DNA from: Minisyncoccota bacterium
Lineage (GTDB): Bacteria > Patescibacteriota > Minisyncoccia > UBA6257 > HR35
Reading direction: 5' to 3'
Assembly (NCBI GenBank): GCA_938048445.1
Contig: CALIVE010000069.1
Location: 1 to 11,886, forward strand
DNA length: 11,886 nucleotides
Shown here: piece after piece, positions 5,494 through 11,886 of the stretch
How positions within the stretch are numbered: position 1 is the first letter of the stretch
How the letters are laid out: each line of letters begins with the position of its first letter
Made by a program: the position numbers and the translations under genes
Notes under the pieces: model-generated
The model's input: the letters and a program-made list of their open reading frames with translations, nothing else
Told to the model about the DNA's origin: nothing
The model's database searches: none

Positions 5494-7540
5494 TAGAAAG
5501 CCAAGCTTGAACAGCACTTTCCCAGTTTATATATTGGGGATCGTTATAAGGATTTGAAGGAATTGGTCCTAAAGGATTGTTTCTGTCAACATAGTGTAAA
5601 ATTTCATGAACTCCATAAATTTCACTATACCACTCTCCATTTAGCATTGGTTTATTAACTTTAACTGGAAGAGGATCCAGAAATTTTGTTTTTGGATAAT
5701 CTTTGATAATTTCCTTAACAAATTTATTCCAAATAGGTAAAGTCGCTACAATACTTGCACCTTCTTTTGTTGGTGTACCATCAGTATTTCCAGCCCAAAC
5801 TATTACAACAAAATTAGGTGTATAACCAACTGTCCAGGCATCTCGATAATATTGACTTGTTCCTGTTTTAATAGCAATTTCATAATCATCAATTTTAGTT
5901 AAAGGTAAAGAAGCGATCAATAAACCTCTTCGTGCTTCATAATCTTTTAAAATGCTATTAAGTATTCTTACTGGTTGGCTATCAATAACTCTTACTTTTT
6001 CTGGTTTGTATTCATAAATTAATTCGTTATCGGAATTATAGATTTTAAGAATTAAACTCTGGCTTACTAATTCGCCATCATTAGCAAAAACACTATAGGC
6101 TCTTGCTAATTCAGTCATTTTAATTTCAGCTGTTCCTAAACCTAAGGAAAGCCCATAGTATTTATAATCTTTTAAAGTAGTGATACCAAATTTTCTTGCA
6201 TTTTCAATAACTCTTTCTGGTCCAGCTAAATAAAAAACTTTAACAGCCGGCACATTAATCGATTGAGCTAAAGCTATTTTCAAACTTACAGGACCGACAA
6301 ATGTTTTATTAAAATTCTGAGGCATATATGGCTTTTCGGGAGTTCCGAAGTTTGTTGGTACATCAAAAACTATGGTTTCTGGAGGATAACCTAATTGAAA
6401 CAAAGTTACATAAGAAATTGGTTTAAATGCTGATCCCGGTTGCCTTGGTCTTGTTGTCATATTAACTTGTCCTTGGATTGATTCATCAAAAAAATCTCTT
6501 GAACCAACCATAGCTAAAATTTCTCCAGTTTTAGTATCCATCATTAAAAGAGCAGCATTTTTAGCTCCGTTCTTTTTTTCATTATCTAAAGCTCCTTGAC
6601 TAACAACCTCTTCAGCTATTTTTTGGTATTCATAATTTAAAGTTGTAATTACCCTCAAACCAGCTGTTTCTAAGTTTTTATCTGGAAACATTTTCTCAAG
6701 AATGCTTTTCACTTCCATAACAAAATGCGGAGCAGCAATTTTAAAGTATTTTTTGGTTGAAATTTTAAACTCTTCATTTATTGCTTGTAGGTATTCATCT
6801 TTACTTATCCAATTTAATTGATAAAGTCTATTTAAAATCAAATTTTTTCTTTCCTTTAATCTTTGAATATTTTCTGGAGAAGTAGGAGCTAAATATTTTG
6901 GTGATTTAGGTATTGCAGCTAAAGCTGCAGCTTCAGCTAAAGTCAAGTCCTTAGGGTTTTTATTGAAATAAAAAAGAGAAGCAGCTTTAATTCCTATATT
7001 TCCAGCACCATAATTAATTGAATTTAAATAATAAGTTAAAATTTCTTCTTTTGTAAACTTTCTTTCCAGTTCTAACGCTAAAACAATTTCCTTTATTTTT
7101 CTAATAAGAGACTTTTCTTGAGATAAAAATAGATTTCTTGCTAATTGTTGAGTGATAGTTGAACCACCATAAGTTAAAGACCCAGTTTTCAAATTTAACC
7201 AAAAAGATCTTAGAATGCCTTTTAAACTTATTCCATGATGCTCAAAAAAAGAATCATCTTCAGCAGCTAAAGTAGCATAAATGATATTTTTATTCAATTC
7301 ATTGAAGTTCACCCAATATTTTCTAATTCCAATTTCATAGAGTAAAATTTGACCTGTTCGGTCATAAATTTGAGTATTCCCACCAGTTATTTTTTTAGTT
7401 AAAATTTCTGGACTTGGTAGCTCTTTGAGAGTAAAAGATATAAAAATAATAAAAGAAGCAAGAGAAAAAATTAAAAGAATCAAAAAAGCCCAGCCTATTA
7501 ATTCAAATAATATTTTGATTTTAATTTTTCTAAACCTCAT
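5453..7540 (-). CDS. Class A penicillin-binding protein (PBP1a-type glycosyltransferase/transpeptidase)
   Basis: This bifunctional enzyme polymerises lipid II into glycan strands and cross-links the peptides outside the membrane. The 695-residue protein has one N-terminal membrane helix (about 10-37). The GT51 domain (about 55-235) has AAEDDSFFEHHG with catalytic Glu94, GGSTITQQLARN (126-136) and KFTKEEILTYYLN. The transpeptidase domain (about 320-610) has all three motifs: SAFK with nucleophile Ser370 and Lys373, SIN (427-429) and KTGT (558-561). The Trp/Asn/Pro-rich tail (about 645-680, including PLGPIPSNPYNDPQ) follows. Nothing essential is missing. It is divergent from pilB across a 27-bp shared promoter. 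The final 14 codons overlap the small gene on the other strand. Whether it is the mrcA/ponA/pbpF-like paralogue cannot be decided here. Confidence 0.95.
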   Translation of the reverse strand: MRFRKIKIKILFELIGWAFLILLIFSLASFIIFISFTLKELPSPEILTKKITGGNTQIYDRTGQILLYEIGIRKYWVNFNELNKNIIYATLAAEDDSFFEHHGISLKGILRSFWLNLKTGSLTYGGSTITQQLARNLFLSQEKSLIRKIKEIVLALELERKFTKEEILTYYLNSINYGAGNIGIKAASLFYFNKNPKDLTLAEAAALAAIPKSPKYLAPTSPENIQRLKERKNLILNRLYQLNWISKDEYLQAINEEFKISTKKYFKIAAPHFVMEVKSILEKMFPDKNLETAGLRVITTLNYEYQKIAEEVVSQGALDNEKKNGAKNAALLMMDTKTGEILAMVGSRDFFDESIQGQVNMTTRPRQPGSAFKPISYVTLFQLGYPPETIVFDVPTNFGTPEKPYMPQNFNKTFVGPVSLKIALAQSINVPAVKVFYLAGPERVIENARKFGITTLKDYKYYGLSLGLGTAEIKMTELARAYSVFANDGELVSQSLILKIYNSDNELIYEYKPEKVRVIDSQPVRILNSILKDYEARRGLLIASLPLTKIDDYEIAIKTGTSQYYRDAWTVGYTPNFVVIVWAGNTDGTPTKEGASIVATLPIWNKFVKEIIKDYPKTKFLDPLPVKVNKPMLNGEWYSEIYGVHEILHYVDRNNPLGPIPSNPYNDPQYINWESAVQAWLSTKGFLNDNLQKIF

Positions 7541-7567
7541 TGTAAAGAGATTATAATTATTCTTGAA
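7541..7567. promoter_or_regulatory. Divergent PBP/pilB promoter (27 bp)
   Basis: The gap between the start codons is only 27 bp. ATTATAAT at 7550-7557 is palindromic and supplies TATAAT on both strands: plus 7552-7557, ending 10 nt before the pilB ATG, and minus 7555-7550, ending 9 nt before the PBP ATG. Transcripts from either side would have leaders of about 2-4 nt, effectively leaderless. No clear -35 is seen for either direction, and any -35 would lie within the opposing coding sequence. Because one element serves both genes, simultaneous use by two polymerases seems impossible, so the genes may compete. Confidence 0.7.
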
Positions 7568-9223
7568 ATGGATAATGATTTCCAGGATTTTTTAGGAAAG
7601 ATACAAGAAAAAGAAGAAGAAGAAATTGCCCAAAAATTAGCTAACATTCTTCATTTAAAATATTTTAACTTAAAATTTCATCCTGTTGATCCTGAAGCAC
7701 TAAAAATTATTCCTGAAAATATCGCTAAAGAATTAGGCATTGTTGGGATTGAAAAGTATGGAAACAAATTGATAATTGGCGCCCTCAATCCATTAAAAAA
7801 AGAAGTCCAGGAATTTGTTGAACAACTCAAAAAAGAAAAATATAATGTAGAAATCGGTGTAGTTTCTAAAAGCAGCTTAGAAAAAGCTTGGAATGAATAT
7901 AGGTTTATTAAACCTATTAAGGTAAAATATACAGAAGTTTTAGAAATAGACCAAAAAAAATTAGAAGATATCCAAAAAACTCTTCAAATTAAAGAAGATT
8001 TAAAAGATATTCTCAGAAAATTAGAAGATGAAAATCCTCTGGAGATTTTGGATTATATTATTGCTGGAGCTATAAAATTTGATGCTTCGGATGTTCACTT
8101 GGAGCCAACAGAGAATGAAATTGTTGTAAAAATAAGAATTGATGGAATTTTATACGAGATAGCAAGTTTTAAAAAGGCAATTTACAGTTTTTTGAAAAAT
8201 CGAATTAAGTTATTTGCTGGTCTTTATTTAAATATTACTGAAAAACCTCAAGATGGTAGATTTTCTATAAATTTAGGCAAGAAAACTATCGAGATAAGAG
8301 TTAGTACTATTCCGAGTAGCTATGATGAAACTATAGTAATGAGACTTTTAGATATTGAGAAAATTATGCTTCCTTTAGAGAAACTTGGTTTGGAACCCTA
8401 TGATATGAAAATAATAGAATATTACATTAAGCAACCAAACGGGCTAATATTAAATACCGGACCTACTGGTTCAGGAAAAACTACAACGCTTTATGCAATC
8501 TTAAACAAAATAAAAAAACCAGAAATTAAAATAATAACTATCGAAGATCCCATCGAATATAAACTTGAGGGGATAACACAAACCCAAGTAAATCCTGATG
8601 AAAATTATACATTTGCAACAGGGTTAAGATCTATCTTAAGACAAGACCCAGATGTTATTTTAGTTGGAGAAATCAGAGACAGAGAAACTGCCGAAATAGC
8701 AATTCATGCTTCTTTAACAGGGCATTTGGTTCTTTCAACACTTCATACCAATGACTCCTTAGGAGCAATCCCAAGACTTATTAATTTAGGTGTTGAAAAA
8801 AGTCTGATCCCGCCTGCTTTAAGGTTAGTTATAGCTCAAAGGCTTTTAAGAAGGGTATGTAATTATTGTAAATCAGAATATGAACCAGATGGAAATTTAA
8901 AAAAACTAATAATTAATTACTTAAAAACTGTTCCTGAAGAAGTATTAGAAAATATTAACTTAGATTCAATAAGATTAGTTAAAGCTAATGGGTGCGAAAA
9001 ATGTTTAAATTTAGGATACAAAGGTAGAGTTGCAATTTTCGAACTTTTAAGAGTTACTGAAGATTTATCTAAGGTTATTTATCAATCACCAACAGAATTT
9101 GCAATTTTAGAACAGGCTATTAAGGATGGGTTTGTAAATTTAAAACAAGCTGGCTTAATAAAAGCACTTAAAAATTTAACAACTATAGAAGAAGTTGAAA
9201 AAGTCGTTGGTAGTTTAGTCTAA
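7568..9223 (+). CDS. pilB: Type IV pilus assembly / type II secretion ATPase PilB (GspE family)
   Basis: PilB is the hexameric cytoplasmic motor that drives pilin polymerisation. The 551-residue protein has an N-terminal MshEN/T2SSE-N-like domain (about 20-110, with the LKYFNL..H.VDPEAL..IPE pattern), a linker, and a full GspE ATPase. The ATPase has DASDVHLEP (172-180), Walker A GPTGSGKT (298-305), an Asp box ITIEDPIEY (E326, D327), Walker B ILVGEIRD (E368) and a His box LTGHLVLSTLHTND (H386, H393). A four-cysteine zinc motif (C431/C434 and C476/C479) is intact, and this motif with the MshEN domain favours PilB/GspE over retraction ATPase PilT. The rest of the pilus operon is not in this window. 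The 3' end overlaps the convergent 3D-domain gene by 9 bp. Confidence 0.93.
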   Translation: MDNDFQDFLGKIQEKEEEEIAQKLANILHLKYFNLKFHPVDPEALKIIPENIAKELGIVGIEKYGNKLIIGALNPLKKEVQEFVEQLKKEKYNVEIGVVSKSSLEKAWNEYRFIKPIKVKYTEVLEIDQKKLEDIQKTLQIKEDLKDILRKLEDENPLEILDYIIAGAIKFDASDVHLEPTENEIVVKIRIDGILYEIASFKKAIYSFLKNRIKLFAGLYLNITEKPQDGRFSINLGKKTIEIRVSTIPSSYDETIVMRLLDIEKIMLPLEKLGLEPYDMKIIEYYIKQPNGLILNTGPTGSGKTTTLYAILNKIKKPEIKIITIEDPIEYKLEGITQTQVNPDENYTFATGLRSILRQDPDVILVGEIRDRETAEIAIHASLTGHLVLSTLHTNDSLGAIPRLINLGVEKSLIPPALRLVIAQRLLRRVCNYCKSEYEPDGNLKKLIINYLKTVPEEVLENINLDSIRLVKANGCEKCLNLGYKGRVAIFELLRVTEDLSKVIYQSPTEFAILEQAIKDGFVNLKQAGLIKALKNLTTIEEVEKVVGSLV

Positions 9224-9667
9224 AACTTCAATTTTTACATTATAATGGATACCGAATCTTAAGGCTGATTCTTTATCTGGGAACCAAACATCAATTCGAT
9301 AAAAATATCTTTCATTCATTCTATCTTTAACTTCAAAAACTTTATCACCAAATAAAGATGGTATTCTAATCTTAGTACCTAAAGGTAGAAAATTAGCAGC
9401 AACAACTCCGTCACTAACAAAATCTCCTGAAGCTGTGATAAAAGGGGTGTCATCAGTTTCTTCATAGGTCGAAGAATAACCTGTTACTGTAACTATAAAA
9501 GTTTTAATATTTTTCTTTTCAACATCATTAAATTTTTTTATTAGGAAAAGATTTTCATCAAAATAAGAAAAGTCTACATCAGCTTTCGTAGGAGAAATTG
9601 TGTAGCTGACTGATACCAATGTAAAAATTATTAAAAAAGCAATAAAAACCAATTTACTCGAACTCAT
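9215..9667 (-). CDS. Secreted 3D-domain protein (double-psi beta-barrel)
   Basis: The 150-residue protein begins with a hydrophobic signal peptide or anchor (about 5-22, then SYTISPTKA, a possible cleavage site near 29). Residues about 57-148 match the 3D domain, named for three conserved Asp: VTGYSSTYEETDDTPFITASG (D72/D73), VAANFLPLGTKIRIP, FEVKDRMN (D115) and RIDVWFPD (D126). 3D domains occur in cell-wall proteins such as YocH and in MltA-like folds, often tied to peptidoglycan turnover. This short version is mostly the domain alone, so lytic activity is only a possibility. It sits beside PBP and pilB, consistent with an envelope role. A minus-strand TATAAT at 9684-9679 ends 11 nt before the ATG, so the mRNA is almost leaderless. 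Confidence 0.85.
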   Translation of the reverse strand: MSSSKLVFIAFLIIFTLVSVSYTISPTKADVDFSYFDENLFLIKKFNDVEKKNIKTFIVTVTGYSSTYEETDDTPFITASGDFVSDGVVAANFLPLGTKIRIPSLFGDKVFEVKDRMNERYFYRIDVWFPDKESALRFGIHYNVKIEVLD

Positions 9668-9702
9668 CTTGTATAATAATTATAACCTGGGAAATAAAAA
9701 AT

Positions 9703-9711
9703 TGTGGATAA
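9703..9711 (-). promoter_or_regulatory. DnaA box TGTGGATAA (TTATCCACA on minus)
   Basis: This is an exact match to the strong DnaA box, 13 bp before the ATG chosen for glyA. It lies over the expected -35 of the divergent 3D-domain gene, so bound DnaA could block that promoter or glyA elongation. Regulation is inferred; the match itself is direct. Confidence 0.6.
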
Positions 9712-9713
9712 AA

Positions 9714-9722
9714 AGTGGATAA
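9714..9722 (-). promoter_or_regulatory. DnaA-box-like site AGTGGATAA
   Basis: One mismatch (last base) from TTATCCACA read on the minus strand. It is 11 bp, about one helical turn, from the perfect box and in the same orientation, and it overlaps the alternative GTG start of glyA. Confidence 0.45.
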
Positions 9723-9723
9723 A

Positions 9724-10938
9724 ATGAAAAAGCTTAAAAAATTAATAAAAAAAGAGATTGAAAGGCAAAAAGAAACAATAAATTTAATACCTTCGGAAAA
9801 TTATGTTTCTAAGGATATTCTTTATGCATTAGGAAGCCCCTTAACTAACAAATACTCTGAAGGCTATCCAGGTAAAAGGTATTATCCGGGAAATAAAATT
9901 TATGACGAAATTGAAGAATATGTAAAAAATTTAGCCTTAAGAGCTTTTAATCTATCAGAAAGGGAGTGGTCAGTTAATGTCCAGCCTTATTCTGGTTCTC
10001 CAGCAAATATTGCTGTTTACTTAGCCTTAATGAAGCCAAAAGAAAAATTATTAGGTTTTTCTTTAACAAGCGGTGGTCATCTTACTCACGGTCATTATGT
10101 TAATTACAGTGGTAAACTTTTTAAAGTTAAGCAATATAGTGTTAACCCAAAAACAGGTCTTTTAGATTATGAAGAAATTTATAAATTGGCAAAAAAATTT
10201 AAGCCTAAAGTAATAGTTTCAGGAATAACTGCTTATCCAAGAATCATTGATTTTAAAAAATTTGGAGAAATAGCCACAGAAGTAGGTGCTTTTCATTTAG
10301 CTGATATTTCACATATTGCTGGTTTGGTTTTAGCAAAACTTCATCCATCTCCATTTCCGTATGCAGATGTTGTTACAACTACAACTCATAAAACCTTAAG
10401 AGGTCCAAGAGGAGCTATTATTTTTATGAGAAAGGAATTAGAAGAAACAATCAATAAGTCAGTATTTCCAGGGCTTCAAGGAGGACCTCATAATAATGTT
10501 ATTGCAGCAATGGGAATAATGTTTGAAGAAGCAATGAAAAAAAATTTTATTAATTATCAAAAGCAAATTATCAGTAATTCGAAAAAGTTAGCTGAGGAAT
10601 TAATAAAAGCAGGTTTTAATCTTTGGACAAATGGTACAGATAACCATTTAATGGTCATTGATTTAAAACCTCTTAATTTATTAGGGAAAACAGCTGAGGA
10701 GTTATTAGAGCAAGCAAATATTTTAGCGAATAGAAATAGCTTACCAAATGATCAATCACCATTTAATCCTTCAGGCCTAAGATTAGGAACACCAGCAGTA
10801 ACAACAAGAGGAATGAAAGAAAGAGAAATGATAAAAATCGCTGAATTTATCAAAAGAATTTTAATTAATAGAGAAAACCCTTTTAAAATTAAAAAAGAAG
10901 TTGTAGATTTTCTAAAAAATTTTCCTTTACCTTATTAA
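9724..10938 (+). CDS. glyA: Serine hydroxymethyltransferase
   Basis: GlyA converts serine and tetrahydrofolate to glycine and 5,10-methylene-THF, using pyridoxal phosphate in the cytosol. Motifs run as expected: INLIPSENYVS, LTNKYSEGYPGKRYYPG, NVQPYSGSPANIAVY, GGHLTHGHYVNYSGK, LADISHIAGL, the PLP-binding lysine in TTTTHKTLRGPRG, and FPGLQGGPHNNVIAA. The C-terminal LGTPAVTTRG is intact. Length (404 residues) is within the family. I chose ATG 9724; an in-frame GTG at 9715 would add three residues, but it lies within a DnaA-box-like site and neither start has a Shine-Dalgarno sequence. The stop is 1 nt before folD, so they form a one-carbon operon. Confidence 0.96.
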   Translation: MKKLKKLIKKEIERQKETINLIPSENYVSKDILYALGSPLTNKYSEGYPGKRYYPGNKIYDEIEEYVKNLALRAFNLSEREWSVNVQPYSGSPANIAVYLALMKPKEKLLGFSLTSGGHLTHGHYVNYSGKLFKVKQYSVNPKTGLLDYEEIYKLAKKFKPKVIVSGITAYPRIIDFKKFGEIATEVGAFHLADISHIAGLVLAKLHPSPFPYADVVTTTTHKTLRGPRGAIIFMRKELEETINKSVFPGLQGGPHNNVIAAMGIMFEEAMKKNFINYQKQIISNSKKLAEELIKAGFNLWTNGTDNHLMVIDLKPLNLLGKTAEELLEQANILANRNSLPNDQSPFNPSGLRLGTPAVTTRGMKEREMIKIAEFIKRILINRENPFKIKKEVVDFLKNFPLPY

Positions 10939-10939
10939 A

Positions 10940-11764
10940 ATGGCTTTTATTTTAGACGGTAAGGAATTAGCTGAAGAAATAATTGAATCTTTGAAAAAAG
11001 AAAGAGAAAAATTTGACAAATTAAGATTGGTAGCTTTTTTGATTGAAGAAACGCCAGAAAAATTGAAATTTTTAGAGATAAAAAAACGATTTGCTGAAAA
11101 ACTTGATATTGATTTTAGAACTTATAAAATCGATCCTACTATCTCTCGTAAAAAACTTAGAAAATATATTCATCAGATTATTAAATCGGATTTAGTTCAA
11201 GGAGCACTAATTCAACTTCCTTTACCAGAAAAATTTCCGAAGCAGTACATTTTAAATTCAATTATTCCTGAAAAGGATGTTGATTGTTTATCTTCAAGAA
11301 ATTTAGGTAAATATTTCTCTAATTCTTATGTGATCCGTCCACCAGTTGTTGAAGTTATCGACTTTTTTAAAAATAAATTTAATTTAGAATTTAAAGAAAA
11401 AATAGTAGTTATTGTTGGTTATTCACAACTTATTGGTAAGCCATTATTTCATTATTTTGCTTTAGAAGGTTCAACGCTTATTCTTGTAAGGGGAACAACT
11501 AAAGAAAAAGAAAAATTTTTTAAAATCGCCGATGTTATTGTTAGTGGTAAAGGTGAACCAAAATTTGTAAATACTTGTAAAAATGGTGCTATTTTGATAG
11601 ATTTTGGTTATTCAGTAAAAAATAACAAAATTTTAGGAGACTTAGATTTTGAAAAATTAAAAGACAAGGCTTCCTTTATAACTCCTACTCCTAATGGAAC
11701 CGGCCCTATTTTAGTTGCAATGCTTTTTAAAAATTTTTTGAAATTAGCGGAATTACAAAAATAA
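10940..11764 (+). CDS. folD: Bifunctional methylene-THF dehydrogenase / methenyl-THF cyclohydrolase (divergent FolD)
   Basis: FolD oxidises 5,10-methylene-THF to methenyl-THF and hydrolyses it to 10-formyl-THF, the formyl donor for purines and Met-tRNA-fMet. The 274-residue protein has the folate-side motifs GALIQLPLP (Gln92) and PEKDVDCL (usually KDVDG), a Rossmann segment IVGYSQLIGKP (158-168), IDFGYSVKNNKILGDLDF and TPTPNGTGP, which corresponds to TPVPGGVGP. The catalytic Lys of YV..K..K is kept (Lys48), but the preceding Tyr is Phe44, and the usual VG.DPAS segment is IEETPEK. The loop residue after the first Gly of the dinucleotide motif is Tyr161, where Arg is common. It starts one base after the glyA stop without a ribosome-binding site. 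The fold call is secure; full bifunctional activity is less so. Confidence 0.9.
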   Translation: MAFILDGKELAEEIIESLKKEREKFDKLRLVAFLIEETPEKLKFLEIKKRFAEKLDIDFRTYKIDPTISRKKLRKYIHQIIKSDLVQGALIQLPLPEKFPKQYILNSIIPEKDVDCLSSRNLGKYFSNSYVIRPPVVEVIDFFKNKFNLEFKEKIVVIVGYSQLIGKPLFHYFALEGSTLILVRGTTKEKEKFFKIADVIVSGKGEPKFVNTCKNGAILIDFGYSVKNNKILGDLDFEKLKDKASFITPTPNGTGPILVAMLFKNFLKLAELQK

Positions 11765-11768
11765 CTTG

Positions 11769-11839
11769 TTGCGGGGGCCGGAATTGCACCGGCGCCTCGG
11801 GCTTATGAGACCCGCGTGGTACTACTCCACCACCCCGCG
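11769..11839 (-). tRNA. Initiator tRNA-fMet (anticodon CAT)
   Basis: Read on the minus strand it folds into a full 71-nt cloverleaf. The acceptor is CGCGGGG/CCCCGCA with a C1xA72 mismatch, the D-stem GTGG/CCAC, the anticodon stem CGGGT/GCCCG around loop CTCATAA (CAT at 11807-11805), and the T-stem GCCGG/CCGGC. The unpaired C1-A72 and the G2-C71, C3-G70, G4-C69 pairs are the classical formylation and initiator determinants. CCA is not encoded (bases after A73 are CAA). Several initiator features differ: position 31-39 is U.G instead of G-C, 11-24 is U-A instead of A-U, loop base 55 is G, and the D-loop has one G. The gene is 4 nt from the folD stop, facing it. Confidence 0.93.
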
Positions 11840-11865
11840 ATATAGACCTAAAAAGGATTTTATCA

Positions 11866-11877
11866 ATAATAATTATA
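11866..11877 (-). promoter_or_regulatory. Putative promoter of tRNA-fMet
   Basis: A minus-strand TATAAT at 11877-11872 sits about 33 nt upstream of the mature tRNA 5' end, giving a precursor leader of some 25 nt for RNase P to remove. It lies in TTATAATTATT, the same 11-mer as at the pilB and 3D-domain promoters. The -35 position is beyond the window end. Confidence 0.55.
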
Positions 11878-11886
11878 ACAATTTTG

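Larger units (their letters stand above)
9668..9723. promoter_or_regulatory. Divergent promoter of the 3D-domain gene and glyA, with DnaA boxes
   Basis: A plus-strand TATAAT at 9672-9677 could drive glyA, and a minus-strand TATAAT at 9684-9679 could drive the 3D-domain gene. The two are offset by a few bases rather than sharing one palindrome. Two DnaA-box-like sites, 9703-9711 and 9714-9722, lie in the glyA leader; the first covers the -35 position of the minus-strand promoter. No Shine-Dalgarno sequence precedes glyA. Confidence 0.6.

Noticed and set aside
9715..9717. GTG start of glyA
   Set aside because: It is possible, but the ATG nine bases later is the commoner codon, the extra residues add no family feature, and the GTG lies within a DnaA-box-like site.
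11769..11839. Elongator tRNA-Met or lysidine-type tRNA-Ile (CAT)
   Set aside because: The C1xA72 mismatch with G2-C71, C3-G70 and G4-C69 marks a bacterial initiator despite the other deviations.
1..11886. Mobile elements, CRISPR arrays, prophage or defence genes
   Set aside because: No transposase, integrase, terminal inverted repeats, regular spacer-repeat array or phage gene is visible; gene order and base composition look like core chromosome.

Overview
This AT-rich window (coding code 11, with TGA used as a stop) looks like the replication-origin neighbourhood of a small bacterial genome. The most likely source is the Candidate Phyla Radiation / Patescibacteria, probably a Parcubacteria-type lineage. 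The reasons are the rpmH-rnpA-yidC / dnaA-dnaN order with very short intergenic gaps, a 38-residue ribosomal protein L34, a short YidC without a periplasmic domain, near-leaderless genes with almost no Shine-Dalgarno sequences, and companion genes for a 3D-domain protein, a PilB-type ATPase and a class A PBP. The lineage is an inference from gene content and style; no rRNA or marker tree is available here.

Layout, left to right: two surface or membrane-anchored proteins of unknown function on + (1-1658, the first cut by the window edge). They run tail-to-tail into the - strand operon rpmH-rnpA-yidC (2665-1572). A 36-bp divergent promoter separates rpmH from dnaA (+, 2702-4051). The 96-bp dnaA-dnaN gap carries two perfect DnaA boxes, two related boxes, an AT-rich core and a run of TTA triplets, and is the best oriC candidate. 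dnaN (4148-5275) overlaps a 72-residue unknown ORF. The envelope block follows: a class A PBP on - (7540-5453) and the type IV pilus ATPase pilB on + (7568-9223), divergent from a 27-bp promoter, then a secreted 3D-domain protein on - (9667-9215). The window ends with glyA-folD on + (to 11764) and an initiator tRNA-fMet on - (11839-11769).

The genes cover replication start (DnaA, clamp), RNase P and membrane insertion, peptidoglycan synthesis and pili, and one-carbon metabolism that could feed formylation of the initiator tRNA next door. No mobile element, CRISPR array or clearly new multi-gene system is visible. The most interesting signals are regulatory and structural: the compact origin, DnaA boxes in front of glyA, palindromic -10 elements shared by divergent genes, overlapping convergent genes without terminators, and an initiator tRNA that departs from several textbook initiator features.
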